DNA from: Synechococcus sp. WH 7803 | Lineage (GTDB): Bacteria; Cyanobacteriota; Cyanobacteriia; PCC-6307; Cyanobiaceae | Direction of reading: 5' to 3' | DNA length: 64,000 nucleotides | NCBI GenBank assembly: GCA_000063505.1 | Contig: CT971583.1 | Span: 2,139,918-2,203,917, forward strand | Shown here: positions 1-9,201 of the stretch, piece after piece | Numbering within the stretch: the first letter of the stretch is position 1 | How the letters are laid out: the number at the start of each line of letters is the position of its first letter | The notes under the pieces: generated by a model | Seen by the model: only the letters and a program-made list of their open reading frames with translations | Databases searched by the model: none | What the model was told of the DNA's origin: nothing | Program-made: the position numbers and the translations under genes

Positions 1-332
1 CCCTGCACCCCACACCGGCGGTGGCCGGTCTGCCCAGACGTCAGGCCATGGGCTGGCTGCGCAGCCTTGAACCCTTCGAGCGCGGAGGGTATGCCGCTCC
101 CATCGGCTGGATCGACAGTGCCGGTGATGCCGAACTGCGGGTTGCCATCCGCTGCGGCCATGCCCACGGCTCTCAACTCGACCTCACCGCTGGAGCCGGA
201 CTGGTGAGGGGTTCGGTGGCGGAGCGAGAGCTGCAGGAAGTTGCGCTCAAACTGACCGTGCTGGCCGATCAGTTGGACCTGCAGTCAGGATCCGGAGCGC
301 GGGAGCGCCCGTTGCCGCCACTGCATGGATGA
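1..332 (+). CDS. menF: Isochorismate synthase, C-terminal fragment (5' cut by window edge)
   Basis: The frame is open from the left edge (in frame from base 3) to a TGA at 330-332. It encodes the last ~110 residues of a chorismate-binding enzyme. Visible family features are the segment FERGGYAAPIGWID, the following AIRCGHAHG strand and the GAGLVRGS stretch that closes the active site in isochorismate/anthranilate synthase-type proteins. In cyanobacteria this enzyme feeds phylloquinone synthesis by turning chorismate into isochorismate. The 3' end overlaps the convergent S9 peptidase gene by 48 bases. MenF rather than TrpE or PabB is inferred from the HPTPAVAGLPR-type lead-in, so some uncertainty remains because most of the protein is outside the window. 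Confidence 0.75.
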   Translation, partial: LHPTPAVAGLPRRQAMGWLRSLEPFERGGYAAPIGWIDSAGDAELRVAIRCGHAHGSQLDLTAGAGLVRGSVAERELQEVALKLTVLADQLDLQSGSGARERPLPPLHG

Positions 333-2306
333 CTGATCGAGCACCGTTCCGAACGGCTGCGCCCGTCCGCCGAGATGCTCGCTGAGGAAAGCTTCCACCA
401 GAGCGGTTAGCGCCAGAGCATTGCGCGGATTCGACAGACCATGGCCTTCATCAGGGAACACCACGAAATCAACAGGCAACTGCCGAGCGACCATCGCCTC
501 AGCGATGGTTTCGCTTTCGCTGAGCTTCACCCTGGGGTCGTTGGCGCCATGCACAAGCAGGAGTGGGCGCTGAATCCGATCCACATGACGAATCGGTGAA
601 ATGGCATCGAGATCAACGGATCCCACCCCGATCATCCGTTCGAAGATGACGCGGGCCGACTCCCAGTAGGGAGGGATCGATTCAAGAAGGGTGCGCACAT
701 TGGAAGGTCCCACCTCCGCAATCGCAGCCGCGAAGAGCTCGGGATCCCGCGTCAGTCCCGCCAATGACGCATAACCGCCATAGGAGGCACCCATGATGGC
801 GATGCGATCAGGGTCGGCGATGCCTTCTGCAATGGCCCAGCGGACGGCATCAACCAGATCGTCTTGCATGCGGCCATACCACTCGCCCTCACCCGCGAGG
901 AGATGGGCCTTGCCGAAACCGGTTGATCCTCTGTAGTTCACGCTGAGCACGTGGTAACCACGATTGGCCAGCAATTGATGGGTGGGATTCAGTCCCCAGT
1001 AATCCCTGGCCTGGGGACCTCCATGCACGAGCAACACCAGAGGGCGCGGGCCTTGATCGGGACCCAAGGCCGTGCGGGTGAGATAGCTGGGTAAACGCCG
1101 GCCGTCGCGAGCCTGGAGGTTCAGACTCTCCATCGGGCGAAGCGTGTAATCATCCAACCGCGGCTGCACGGAAAACAAGCGCCGACTCTGTTGGAGGTCG
1201 CGATCCCAGAGCAGGTATTGCGGACCCCGATCATCGGAGCCGACCACCACCAGCCAGCGGCGATCGTTCAGGTCCTGATCCACCACACCGAAGTCATTGG
1301 TCCCTGCCAGCCGCTTCAGCTGATCGATATCCGGCTGAATGGATGGATCCAGCACCACGAGACGGCGGCGCAGATCCACCTCATTCAGGGCAACGGGCCG
1401 ACCGCTGTCTGGATCACTCAAGGCACCACCAAGGGCACCCGCTGAAGCGCGATACACCAGCTCTGGCGTGCAGGTGTCCCCACAGGTCTTGAGGTGATCC
1501 CGACTCCAGCGCACGAGACGGGGAATCTCCTCATTCGTGCTCAAGATCCCGTAGAGCCACTGACCGTTCCGGGTGAACGCACTCGGTCCCGACCCACTGA
1601 TCGTGTCCTCGAAATTGAACTTGAGAAAGGGCCTCCAGTCGGCCTCACCCGGCGGCCGCAATTCCCAGGCACTGCCACCGTCTGGAAGCACCTGGGAGCG
1701 CAACACCGGCTGCCAGACGCCGTCGATCCAATCCACCGACACATTGCGTCCGTCGTCGGTGGAGCGATAGAGCAAACGGCGCTGGCCGTTGTTCACATCG
1801 ATCACATAAAGATCGTGAAACCGGGGGTCGCGGTCATTGAGACCGACCACAAGCTCGGAGGGAGCGTCCTGATCACCAGCCACCAGGATTGCTTTTACGC
1901 CTTTGGCAGGCGTGAGGTCGGTGGCTTCGCCGGTTTTGGGATCGATACGAACCAGCACGGTGTTCTCATCGCCCTCAGCGTCGCGGGATGAGATCAGGTA
2001 GCGACCATCCGCCGTCCAACTGGCAGCGCGTTGTGGTCGATCCCGTTGCTGGGTGAGAACCCGGGCCGGAGCGTCGCCATCGAGATCTCGGACCCAGAGA
2101 TTCAGCACACCACCGGAGGGCGCCAGGTAAGCGATGCGCTGGCCGTCAGGGCTGAGCGAGACGCCGGCGATCTCAGGATTCCCGAACAACACCTCCCGGG
2201 GAATGAGAGGCGGGGGAGATCCGGCCAACACCGGACGCAGTGGGGAGGAGAAGGTTCCGATCGCTCCCATCAAAAGAACGGTGCCGAACAGACATCGCTT
2301 GTTCAC
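285..2306 (-). CDS. S9 family prolyl oligopeptidase-like serine peptidase, exported
   Basis: This 673-residue protein has an N-terminal hydrophobic signal-like segment (residues 5-29), a beta-propeller-like region with WD40/TolB-type repeats (about 40-390) and a C-terminal alpha/beta-hydrolase domain (about 400-650). The catalytic triad is visible: Ser508 in GASYGGYA, Asp590 in HGANDPRV and His622 in DEGHGLSNP. Such enzymes cleave short peptides, often as acylaminoacyl or dipeptidyl peptidases; the exact specificity cannot be read from sequence. The signal segment suggests a periplasmic location. It lies 35 bases after gshB on the same strand and its 3' end overlaps the convergent isochorismate synthase gene. 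Confidence 0.9.
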   Translation of the reverse strand: MNKRCLFGTVLLMGAIGTFSSPLRPVLAGSPPPLIPREVLFGNPEIAGVSLSPDGQRIAYLAPSGGVLNLWVRDLDGDAPARVLTQQRDRPQRAASWTADGRYLISSRDAEGDENTVLVRIDPKTGEATDLTPAKGVKAILVAGDQDAPSELVVGLNDRDPRFHDLYVIDVNNGQRRLLYRSTDDGRNVSVDWIDGVWQPVLRSQVLPDGGSAWELRPPGEADWRPFLKFNFEDTISGSGPSAFTRNGQWLYGILSTNEEIPRLVRWSRDHLKTCGDTCTPELVYRASAGALGGALSDPDSGRPVALNEVDLRRRLVVLDPSIQPDIDQLKRLAGTNDFGVVDQDLNDRRWLVVVGSDDRGPQYLLWDRDLQQSRRLFSVQPRLDDYTLRPMESLNLQARDGRRLPSYLTRTALGPDQGPRPLVLLVHGGPQARDYWGLNPTHQLLANRGYHVLSVNYRGSTGFGKAHLLAGEGEWYGRMQDDLVDAVRWAIAEGIADPDRIAIMGASYGGYASLAGLTRDPELFAAAIAEVGPSNVRTLLESIPPYWESARVIFERMIGVGSVDLDAISPIRHVDRIQRPLLLVHGANDPRVKLSESETIAEAMVARQLPVDFVVFPDEGHGLSNPRNALALTALVEAFLSEHLGGRAQPFGTVLDQSSMQWRQRALPRSGS

Positions 2307-2341
2307 CAGAGTCCATCCACCGTTGCGTGGATTGTGGACGT

Positions 2342-3265
2342 TCAGCCGAGTTGCTGCAGCCGCTCGATCACCTGATCAGCGAGGGGCTGCTGCATCAGCC
2401 GTTCCACCTCCCGAATCCCGGTAGGGCTGGTGACATTGATTTCACTCAGCATCCCGCCGATCACATCGATGCCAACAAAGAACAACCCCTCAGCGCGCAA
2501 AGCAGGCGCCAGCGCACTGCAAATCTGCCGTTCCCGTTCGCTGAGTTCGGTGGCCTCCGCTTGCCCCCCCACAGCCAGGTTGCTGCGGAACTCCCCGGCA
2601 GCGGGACGACGATTGATCGCTCCCAACGGCTCACCATCCACCAGAAGAATGCGCTTGTCGCCTTCGGACACCGAGGCAAGAAAACGCTGAGCCATCACAG
2701 GAAGCCGTTCCTGCTCCGTGACCAGTTCCAGCAGGGCACCCAGCCCCGGCGCTTGCGCTGACACGCGAATGACCCCAAGACCAGCCCTGCCGCCCAGAGG
2801 CTTGAGCACGATGTCACCCTGATCCTCGGCAAAGGCCTGCAGTTCTCCAACCCGACCTGAGACCAGGGTGGGGGCCATCCAGCGGCTGAACCGCAAGGCA
2901 CCGAGCTTTTCATTCCAGCTGCGCAGAGAGGATGGCCTGTTCAGCACGCACACCCCCGCCCGTTCAGCCACATCCAACAAGTGGGTGGCATAGAGGTAAG
3001 CCTCATCCACGGGCGGATCCTTCCGCATCCAGATCACCTTGAAGGTGTTGAGAGGCAACCGCTCGGGCTCGCCGGCCCTCACCCAGGGATCGGGCTGGAC
3101 CGGGGCTGCCATCGCCAGAGGCTCATCACCGAGAGCAATGAGATCGGCAGGCGTGCAGGCCCAAACCTCCAGGGAGGCGCGAAACGCCGCCTGCATCAGC
3201 GCCGCTGTGGAATCCTTGGCGGGGTTGATCCGCTCCAGCGGATCGAGCACGAACAGATGGCGCAT
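2342..3265 (-). CDS. gshB: Glutathione synthetase
   Basis: This 307-residue ATP-grasp enzyme joins gamma-glutamylcysteine and glycine to make glutathione in the cytosol. The N-terminal opening [18 protein letters not shown] is typical of GshB. The ATP-grasp core includes [16 protein letters not shown], and the C-terminal metal/ATP site contains GIDVIGG followed by [12 protein letters not shown]. Length matches the bacterial family (300-320). It lies 23 bases downstream of a glutaredoxin gene on the same strand, a functionally sensible pair since glutaredoxin uses glutathione as its reductant. The two are probably cotranscribed. Confidence 0.95.
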   Translation of the reverse strand: MRHLFVLDPLERINPAKDSTAALMQAAFRASLEVWACTPADLIALGDEPLAMAAPVQPDPWVRAGEPERLPLNTFKVIWMRKDPPVDEAYLYATHLLDVAERAGVCVLNRPSSLRSWNEKLGALRFSRWMAPTLVSGRVGELQAFAEDQGDIVLKPLGGRAGLGVIRVSAQAPGLGALLELVTEQERLPVMAQRFLASVSEGDKRILLVDGEPLGAINRRPAAGEFRSNLAVGGQAEATELSERERQICSALAPALRAEGLFFVGIDVIGGMLSEINVTSPTGIREVERLMQQPLADQVIERLQQLG

Positions 3266-3288
3266 AACCAGATCGCTGAATCCTCGGC

Positions 3289-3543
3289 TCAGGAGAGCAG
3301 GGCATCGAGTTTCCCGGCCCGTTCAAGAGCATGGAGTTCATCGCAACCGCCGATGTGCTGATCCGCAATGAAGATCTGGGGCACACTGCGGCGACCATTA
3401 CCCCGTGCTGCCATGGCATCGCGGGCCGGCTCATCACCATCCACGGAGTACTCGGTGTAGGTGACACCCTTGCGATCCAGCAGCTGCTTGGCGCGCACAC
3501 AAAACGGACAGGTGCGCCAGGTGTAGATCTCGACGCTCGGCAT
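3289..3543 (-). CDS. grxC: Glutaredoxin 3 (dithiol, CPFC)
   Basis: The 84-residue protein has a thioredoxin fold with the dithiol active site CPFC near residue 12-15, a cis-proline motif SVPQIFI and a GGCDEL glutathione-binding stretch. It reduces disulfides and glutathionylated proteins using glutathione. It is first in an apparent grxC-gshB operon. The start at 3543 overlaps by two bases the open frame reading the other way, but the true start of that FUSC-like gene is further in at 3596, leaving a 52-base divergent promoter region. Confidence 0.95.
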   Translation of the reverse strand: MPSVEIYTWRTCPFCVRAKQLLDRKGVTYTEYSVDGDEPARDAMAARGNGRRSVPQIFIADQHIGGCDELHALERAGKLDALLS

Positions 3544-3595
3544 GGAGCACTCATCATGGACCCGAATCTTATGCAGGGCTGACCGGTTCGGAGCG

Positions 3596-4390
3596 ATGGC
3601 GATTCACCCACCATCCGCCCGGCAGATCCGCAACGCCCTGCAGGTGGGGTTCGCGGGCTTCCTGGCCACCGGTCTCTTCTTGCTTGCAGGGCCTGAAGCC
3701 ACCCGAATCGATGCGTTCTATCTGGTGTACGGCGTGGCCCGCAGCCTGCTGCCCACCCCGGAGGCCTCGTTGAAGGCAGCACGGGCAAGGGTTGTGGGCA
3801 CCCTGTTCGGCGGCCTCGTGGTGATGATGCTGATCCAAGCGTTGAGCAACTGGCTCGCCGTCGGCATCGGCTACGTGCTGGTGAAACTGCTGGGTCGGCG
3901 TCTTGGGCTTGATCAAGCCACCTTGATGAATGCGGTGCTCATGGCGGTGCTTCTGGTGGCGATTCCCGATTACCGGGACTTGGGCGGCCTCTATGTGCTG
4001 TACCGCACCGGGTGGCATCTGGTTGGGTTGATGCTCGGAATGGCGGTTGAACGGCTGTTCTGGTTTACACCCCTGTTGCAACGCCTTGAGCGCAGTGAAT
4101 CCGCTCTGATCGCCCAGCTGCAGGATCTCCTGAATCAGGAGCCGGCAGAGCGGGCTCCTGAGTTGATCAGTGCCTATGCATCCCACTGCAGCCTGCGCAG
4201 CATCGTGCTGAAGAGTGATCAGGCCGCCATGCTCGGCACCCCCGAATCCCAGCAGCGGCAGGAATGGCTGGAACGGGCCGTGCGCCACGGCGTGGCCCGG
4301 CAGCGGGTCCCGCTGCAGCTGGCCTCGATTGATGCGGATGGCTGCCGAGACGCACTGCGCCAGCTCGCCTCGATTGGAGGGGTTGCATGA
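3596..4390 (+). CDS. FUSC-like / aromatic acid exporter-type membrane protein, first of a pair
   Basis: This 264-residue membrane protein has about six hydrophobic segments between residues 10 and 165, followed by a soluble C-terminal helical tail. The layout resembles half of an FUSC/ArAE family efflux protein. The open frame extends upstream to 3542, but the ATG at 3596 begins the natural start MAIHPPSARQIRNALQVGF and leaves room for a divergent promoter with grxC. It overlaps the next gene by ATGA (4387-4390), so the two are translationally coupled and likely form one hetero-oligomeric complex. Substrate is unknown. Confidence 0.7.
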   Translation: MAIHPPSARQIRNALQVGFAGFLATGLFLLAGPEATRIDAFYLVYGVARSLLPTPEASLKAARARVVGTLFGGLVVMMLIQALSNWLAVGIGYVLVKLLGRRLGLDQATLMNAVLMAVLLVAIPDYRDLGGLYVLYRTGWHLVGLMLGMAVERLFWFTPLLQRLERSESALIAQLQDLLNQEPAERAPELISAYASHCSLRSIVLKSDQAAMLGTPESQQRQEWLERAVRHGVARQRVPLQLASIDADGCRDALRQLASIGGVA

Positions 4391-5418
4391 CCACAACGCC
4401 GCAACTGGCGCTGGTGCTGCGCAACGGACTGTTGCTGATGCTGTCCCTGGCAGCTGTGGACAGGCTCGGCCTTCCCGAAGGCTTGTTTTTAGCCCTCGCC
4501 ATCCTCGTGGTTCTCGAAGCGGATCTCGGCGGTGGAGTGATCGCTGGCCGAGAGCGGGTGATCGGATCGTTGATGGGCTTGTTGGCCGTGGTGATCACCG
4601 CAGGGATCACCCTGATCCTGCCCCTGCCGGCCAGGGTGTTCAGCGGCCTGCTCCTGGTGCGCCTGTTTGGCTTCGCGGCGGGCTTGAGCAGTGGATTCAT
4701 CGTGGGCGGCCACGTGGTGGCCGGCAGCTTGCTCCACCATCCCGACAACTGGTGGTACTACGCCTTCTGGCGCACCGCCATGACCATCCTCGGCGTTCTG
4801 ATCGGCGTCTACATCTCGCGGCATCTCTACAGCCAGCGGTCGGTGAGCCGTTGGCGAGAGCAATGCTGCAGCTGGACCGGGGATCTGGCCGATGCCCTTC
4901 GCCACCTCAACGACATCCCTGAGAGGGAGCGGTTGTTCCTGGACCTTCGCGAGCGCCGCAATGCGCTGCGCCGCAGTCTCCCCCAGCTGATCGCCGAACA
5001 ATCCGTGACCCGCAGCAGGCAGGACAGCGTGCGCTGGGCCCAGGAGGTGCTGCAGCACTGCAGCACCGTGATGAGCTGTTGCAGAGACCTCAGCGCCCTG
5101 CTTCAGCACCAACCCGTGCTCACACCGGCCCTGCGTGAATCCGTGCAGGGATTGCAGCGCCTGGGCAGCGAGCGCCTGACAACCCTGGGACAGACCATCG
5201 CCATGCAGACCAGTGCACACCACGATGCCTGGTCTCGACTGCGCCTTGCCCTCAACGATGCCGTGGAGGACCTGTTGCAGACGCCGGCCGGCACAGAGTC
5301 TGGATCCGACAACTCGGAGCACCAGCAGCGACGGTTGCTGGCCAGCCGCCTGCTGCTGCTCAGCGATGCCCTGGAGCGGATGCCTTGTTCACCACCGAAT
5401 CGAGGCGTCGCTCACTGA
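4387..5418 (+). CDS. FUSC-like membrane protein, second of a pair
   Basis: This 343-residue protein starts inside the stop of its upstream partner (ATGA overlap). It has about six hydrophobic segments in its first 150 residues, followed by a ~190-residue soluble helical region. The overall plan matches FUSC/aromatic-acid-exporter proteins in which the membrane half precedes a cytoplasmic half. Its similarity in plan, though not in detailed sequence, to the upstream gene suggests an old duplication that now gives a two-subunit transporter. Transport substrate cannot be told from sequence. Confidence 0.7.
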   Translation: MTTTPQLALVLRNGLLLMLSLAAVDRLGLPEGLFLALAILVVLEADLGGGVIAGRERVIGSLMGLLAVVITAGITLILPLPARVFSGLLLVRLFGFAAGLSSGFIVGGHVVAGSLLHHPDNWWYYAFWRTAMTILGVLIGVYISRHLYSQRSVSRWREQCCSWTGDLADALRHLNDIPERERLFLDLRERRNALRRSLPQLIAEQSVTRSRQDSVRWAQEVLQHCSTVMSCCRDLSALLQHQPVLTPALRESVQGLQRLGSERLTTLGQTIAMQTSAHHDAWSRLRLALNDAVEDLLQTPAGTESGSDNSEHQQRRLLASRLLLLSDALERMPCSPPNRGVAH

Positions 5419-5451
5419 GATAGGGTCTGAAAATCTTGCCTTAGAGCAGCT

Positions 5452-6580
5452 TTGCTCGATCTCACCGACTTCAAACGCGACCTCTCCGAGCTCACTGACC
5501 GCCTGGGCCATGCCCAGGACTGTCTTTGACGTTCCTGCACTGAACGCTCGGCAGCAGGACCTCGAACAACTCGCGGCGCAGCCTGACTTCTGGGACGACC
5601 AGCAGAACGCGCAGAAGCAGATGCGGCGCCTTGATGAGGTGAAGGCGATGCTGCAACAGCTCGACACCTGGCAGGGGGCGGTCTCTGATGCTCAGGCCAC
5701 GCTTGAGCTTTACGACCTAGAGCCCGACGACGACATGCTGGGCGAGGCCCAGAGTGGCCTGACCCAGTTGCGCCGCGACCTGGATCGCTGGGAACTGGAA
5801 CGTCTGCTCAGCGGTGAGTACGACAAAGAGGGAGCCGTGCTCTCCATTAATGCCGGTGCTGGCGGAACCGACGCTCAAGACTGGGCCCAGATGCTCCTGC
5901 GCATGTACACGCGCTGGGCTGAAGACCGTGGCATGAAAGTGACGGTGGACGAACTCAGCGAAGGAGAAGAAGCGGGAATCAAGAGCGCCACGATCGAAAT
6001 TGAGGGGCGTTACGCCTATGGCTATTTGCGCAACGAAAAGGGGACCCATCGCCTGGTGCGCATCTCTCCGTTCAACGCGAATGACAAGCGCCAGACCAGC
6101 TTTGCCGGTGTGGAGGTGATGCCCAAGCTTGAGGAGGATGTCGATATCGACATTCCCGACAAGGATCTGGAGGTCACAACCTCACGCTCTGGAGGTGCTG
6201 GCGGTCAGAACGTGAACAAGGTGGAAACCGCTGTGCGCATCCTGCATGTCCCCACGGGCCTGGCCGTGCGTTGCACCCAGGAGCGCTCCCAACTTCAAAA
6301 CAAAGAAAAAGCCATGGCCCTTCTCAAGGCCAAGCTGCTGGTGATCGCCCAGGAGCAACGTGCTGCTGAGATCGCCGATATCCGCGGCGACATCGTGGAA
6401 GCCGCCTGGGGCAACCAGATCAGAAATTACGTGTTTCACCCTTACCAGATGGTGAAGGATCTGCGCACCCAGGAGGAAACCAACGATGTGCAGGGCGTGA
6501 TGGATGGCGACCTGGACCCCTTCATCCAAGCGTTGCTGCGCCAGGGTGTGGACAGTCCCGGACAGGAGGAAGACAACTGA
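5452..6580 (+). CDS. prfB: Peptide chain release factor 2, with programmed +1 frameshift
   Basis: RF2 releases the peptide at UGA and UAA codons. The body is recognised by the GGQ motif in [13 protein letters not shown] (around 6190-6225). The gene is read in two frames: a short 25-codon frame begins with TTG at 5452 and ends in CTT TGA at 5524-5529, then the ribosome shifts +1 after CTT to GAC at 5528 and continues to 6580. An in-frame TGA at 5428 and the lack of ATG/GTG between leave TTG as the start. An AGGA at 5516-5519 lies four bases before the slip codon, as in the classical RF2 autoregulatory site. Confidence 0.93.
5515..5530 (+). promoter_or_regulatory. RF2 autoregulatory frameshift site
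   Basis: The slip sequence CTT TGA C is at 5524-5530 with a Shine-Dalgarno-like AGGA at 5516-5519. When RF2 is scarce, the UGA is read slowly and the ribosome slips +1 to continue into the main frame. When RF2 is plentiful, translation stops at residue 25. Mechanism is established for E. coli prfB; its use here is inferred from the conserved layout. Confidence 0.9.
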
Positions 6581-6582
6581 CC

Positions 6583-6756
6583 ATGCCCGAGCAGGAAGGA
6601 TCCACCACCCCACCCCCGAGTTTCGTCAAACAGGCGATGCGCAACATGGTGCGCAAAGGAAGCAAAAGCCTCTTCCACTTCGGACTCACCGCTGCCGGCT
6701 TCATCGGATTCATCCTGGTGGTGGCCTGGCTGGGACGGCCAACCCTGCCGCAATGA
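6583..6756 (+). CDS. Small DUF3285 membrane protein
   Basis: This 57-codon gene begins two bases after the prfB stop. The protein has a Pro-rich start, a basic stretch (KQAMRNMVRKGSKS) and one C-terminal hydrophobic helix (about residues 32-50), typical of the cyanobacterial DUF3285 family. Function is unknown. Its TGA overlaps the ATG of ybeY (ATGA, 6753-6756), so prfB, this gene and ybeY form a coupled translation-related operon. Confidence 0.85.
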   Translation: MPEQEGSTTPPPSFVKQAMRNMVRKGSKSLFHFGLTAAGFIGFILVVAWLGRPTLPQ

Positions 6757-7355
6757 GTGCACGTCAGTGCGATCCGGTCGTTCTCGACCTGGCCTTCACG
6801 GGGGCTGACGACGCGCAAGTGAACAGCCTTGGGAGATCGGCCTCAACGCAGCGGCTGCAGAACCCTGAGCTCTGGCAGAGCGACCTCTGTCGTTGGCTCG
6901 AGACGCTGCGCGAGAACCGCGTCGATCCAACAGTGCCTGAACTGACGGCCTGTGAGGAGATCAGCCTCGGCCTGCAATTCACCGGAGATCAAGAGATCGC
7001 CGAGCTCAACGGCCGCTGGCGAGGTCTGCCCCAACCCACGGATGTGTTGTCTTTTGCAGCACTTGAATCGGAGATGCCGCTCCAGCAGACGACAACCCTG
7101 GAACTCGGGGACATCGTGGTGTCCGTGCCCACGGCCGCGCGCCAAGCGCTGGAGCAGGGGCACAGCCTGGAACGAGAGCTGCAATGGCTGGTCAGTCACG
7201 GGCTGTTGCATCTCCTGGGCTGGGATCACCCCGATGAACCAACGCTGAACGCGATGATCGCCTGTCAGGAGCGCCTGCTTGCCATGGCCGGTAATGTTCA
7301 ATCCCACGGTGAGATCAACTGTGAAAGAGCAGATGAAATCACTGCTGAACCCTGA
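6753..7355 (+). CDS. ybeY: Endoribonuclease / rRNA maturation factor YbeY
   Basis: YbeY is a zinc-dependent RNase involved in 16S rRNA 3'-end maturation and ribosome quality control. The metal-binding signature HGLLHLLGWDH (HxxxHxxxxxH) is present near the C-terminal third, preceded by the family motif LSFAAL and a GDIVVSVPTA strand. The chosen ATG at 6753 overlaps the upstream DUF3285 stop and gives 200 residues. A short C-terminal tail overlaps the beginning of the diacylglycerol kinase gene. Confidence 0.93.
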   Translation: MSARQCDPVVLDLAFTGADDAQVNSLGRSASTQRLQNPELWQSDLCRWLETLRENRVDPTVPELTACEEISLGLQFTGDQEIAELNGRWRGLPQPTDVLSFAALESEMPLQQTTTLELGDIVVSVPTAARQALEQGHSLERELQWLVSHGLLHLLGWDHPDEPTLNAMIACQERLLAMAGNVQSHGEINCERADEITAEP

Positions 7356-7806
7356 AGACGGAGCACCGTTGTCCGAGGAGATCAGCCAACGCAGCACCCA
7401 CCAGGCCCATCGCGCTGCCCAACGAGGCGCCTGGCGCATTGCTGGCGACCTGCCGGCCAGCTTCCGCTACGCCGCCCAGGGACTGGCCTACGGATTTGTC
7501 AGTCAGAGGAATTTCCGGATCCATGTGGGCATCGGTTCGGTGGTCTTTGGCCTCGCGCTCTGGCTTCAACTGCCGGCCATTCAGCTGGCCGTCCTCGTGC
7601 TCACCGTGGCCGCTGTCTTGGTACTTGAGCTGCTCAACACGGCGATCGAATCGGTGGTGGATCTGGCCATCGGTCGTCGCTTCCATCCTCTGGCGCGAAT
7701 CGCCAAGGACTGCGCTGCTGCGGCGGTGTTGGTGGCGGCCATCAGCTCGCTGCTGATCGCCCTGTTGCTCTTGCTTCCTCCTCTGACCCTTCGCCTCAGT
7801 CTTTGA
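7333..7806 (+). CDS. dgkA: Diacylglycerol kinase, prokaryotic DgkA type
   Basis: The small integral membrane kinase phosphorylates diacylglycerol or undecaprenol. About 110 residues of core contain the signature ELLNTAIESVVDL, followed by HPLARIAKDCAAAAVLVAA, and three membrane helices. A ~35-residue hydrophilic N-terminal extension precedes it. The ATG at 7333 is preferred; a GTG at 7321 and an ATG at 7279 are also in frame, and all overlap the end of ybeY. It is followed three bases later by the amidotransferase gene, so it is part of the same transcript. Confidence 0.9.
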   Translation: MKSLLNPEDGAPLSEEISQRSTHQAHRAAQRGAWRIAGDLPASFRYAAQGLAYGFVSQRNFRIHVGIGSVVFGLALWLQLPAIQLAVLVLTVAAVLVLELLNTAIESVVDLAIGRRFHPLARIAKDCAAAAVLVAAISSLLIALLLLLPPLTLRLSL

Positions 7807-7809
7807 ACG

Positions 7810-8418
7810 ATGCTCCTCGTTATCGATAACTACGACAGCTTCACTTACAACCTGGTGCAGTATTTCGGTGAGTTGGCGGCCCAGCATCCTCTGGCCGCCG
7901 AACTGCGGGTGGAGCGCAACGACGCCCTCAGCGTTGCAGCGATCAGCGCGCTCAAGCCCGATGCCATCCTTCTGTCCCCTGGGCCCGGAGATCCCGATCA
8001 GGCTGGCGTTTGCCTGGATGTGCTCAGGCAGCTGTCTCCGCAGATCCCAACCCTGGGGGTGTGCCTGGGCCATCAGGCCCTGGCTCAGGCCTACGGCGGC
8101 CGCATCGTCCGTGCGCCTGAACTGATGCATGGCAAAACATCCCCGGTGCAGCACCGTGGGGAAGGGGTGTTCGCAGGCCTGCCGCAACCACTCACGGCCA
8201 CGCGCTACCACAGCCTGATCGCGGAACGCAGCAGCCTGCCGGCCTGCCTTGAGATCACCGCCGAACTGGAGGACGGCACCGTGATGGGCCTGCGCCACCG
8301 CGACCACCACCATCTGCAAGGGGTTCAGTTCCACCCTGAAAGCGTGCTCACCGAAGCCGGCCACAACCTGTTGGCCAACTTCCTGCAGCAAGCGGAAAGT
8401 CGCGGGCAGCACTGCTAG
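7810..8418 (+). CDS. trpG: Glutamine amidotransferase, anthranilate/aminodeoxychorismate synthase component II
   Basis: This 202-residue class I glutamine amidotransferase supplies ammonia for anthranilate (tryptophan) or 4-amino-4-deoxychorismate (folate) synthesis. It has the N-terminal [14 protein letters not shown], oxyanion motif LLSPGPGDP, nucleophile Cys in GVCLGHQAL, and catalytic His/Glu in VQFHPES. TrpG and PabA cannot be separated from this sequence alone, and in many cyanobacteria one subunit serves both. The start lies 3 bases after the dgkA stop. Confidence 0.92.
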   Translation: MLLVIDNYDSFTYNLVQYFGELAAQHPLAAELRVERNDALSVAAISALKPDAILLSPGPGDPDQAGVCLDVLRQLSPQIPTLGVCLGHQALAQAYGGRIVRAPELMHGKTSPVQHRGEGVFAGLPQPLTATRYHSLIAERSSLPACLEITAELEDGTVMGLRHRDHHHLQGVQFHPESVLTEAGHNLLANFLQQAESRGQHC

Positions 8419-8444
8419 CTTCCAAAGCCCTCCGGTACGCCCCC

Positions 8445-9188
8445 ATGACCGATCTCCTGCACCAACGGAGTGCCGGCCGCATGGCCTCGGCACTGGCGGC
8501 GACGGCCCTGCTCAGCACACTCGCCATCCCTGCGGCCCGAGCCGCAGGGGTGACCATCACCAGCTACGGCCACAGTGCCCTGCTGATCAACGGAGGGGGC
8601 CGCTCAGTGCTGGTGAACCCGTTCAAGGCCGTTGGCTGTGCCAAAGGACTGCGCGAACCGCGCGTGAACGCCACCGTGACGCTCGCCAGCTCAGAGCTGC
8701 CCGATGAAGGGGCTCGGATCGGGGGAGGGACGTATCTGGTGAAGCCCGGCTCCTATCGGGTTGGGGGGCTCAACCTTGAAGGATTTTCAGCGCCCCATGA
8801 CCGTGTCGGAGGCCGACGGTTCGGCAACGCCACCATCTGGCGCTGGCAGCAGGGTGGCCTGAGCTTCGCCCATCTCGGTGGTAGCGCCGCTCCCCTGAGC
8901 GGGGAAGACAAGGTGCTTCTCGGCCGCCCCGATGTGCTGATCATCGGCGTGGGCGGCGGCGGCAAGGTGTACGACGGCAAGGAAGCCGCCGAGGTGGTGA
9001 GGCAGCTGAACCCACGGCGCGTGATTCCTGTGCAATACGTCAGCGGCGATGCGCCCCAGGGTTGCGACCAAGGAGGCGTGCAGCCCTTCCTCGATGCCAT
9101 GGGGGGAACAAAAGTGCGACGCGTTGGCACAACGCTGTCCCTTCCTGGGACCTTGGGCGACAACACCGTGATCGATGTGATGCGCTGA
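8445..9188 (+). CDS. Exported MBL-fold (UlaG-like) protein lacking the metal motif
   Basis: The 247-residue protein has a signal-like N-terminus (about residues 12-35, ending ARA) and the overall strand pattern of an UlaG/MBL-fold hydrolase: YGHSALLING near the start, FSAPHDRVGG in the middle and a terminal KVRRVGTTLSL strand. The HxHxDH zinc motif expected after the second strand is absent; that place reads LASSELPDEG. It is therefore probably not a classical metallohydrolase. It is last in the apparent prfB-ybeY-dgkA-trpG run, 26 bases behind the amidotransferase. Confidence 0.75.
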   Translation: MTDLLHQRSAGRMASALAATALLSTLAIPAARAAGVTITSYGHSALLINGGGRSVLVNPFKAVGCAKGLREPRVNATVTLASSELPDEGARIGGGTYLVKPGSYRVGGLNLEGFSAPHDRVGGRRFGNATIWRWQQGGLSFAHLGGSAAPLSGEDKVLLGRPDVLIIGVGGGGKVYDGKEAAEVVRQLNPRRVIPVQYVSGDAPQGCDQGGVQPFLDAMGGTKVRRVGTTLSLPGTLGDNTVIDVMR

Positions 9189-9201
9189 GGCTGAGCCTGG
9201 A

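Noticed and set aside
5213-5451. Upstream extension of the prfB main frame
   Set aside because: It overlaps the FUSC-like gene. The RF2 N-terminus is encoded in the other frame from 5452 and joined by frameshift.
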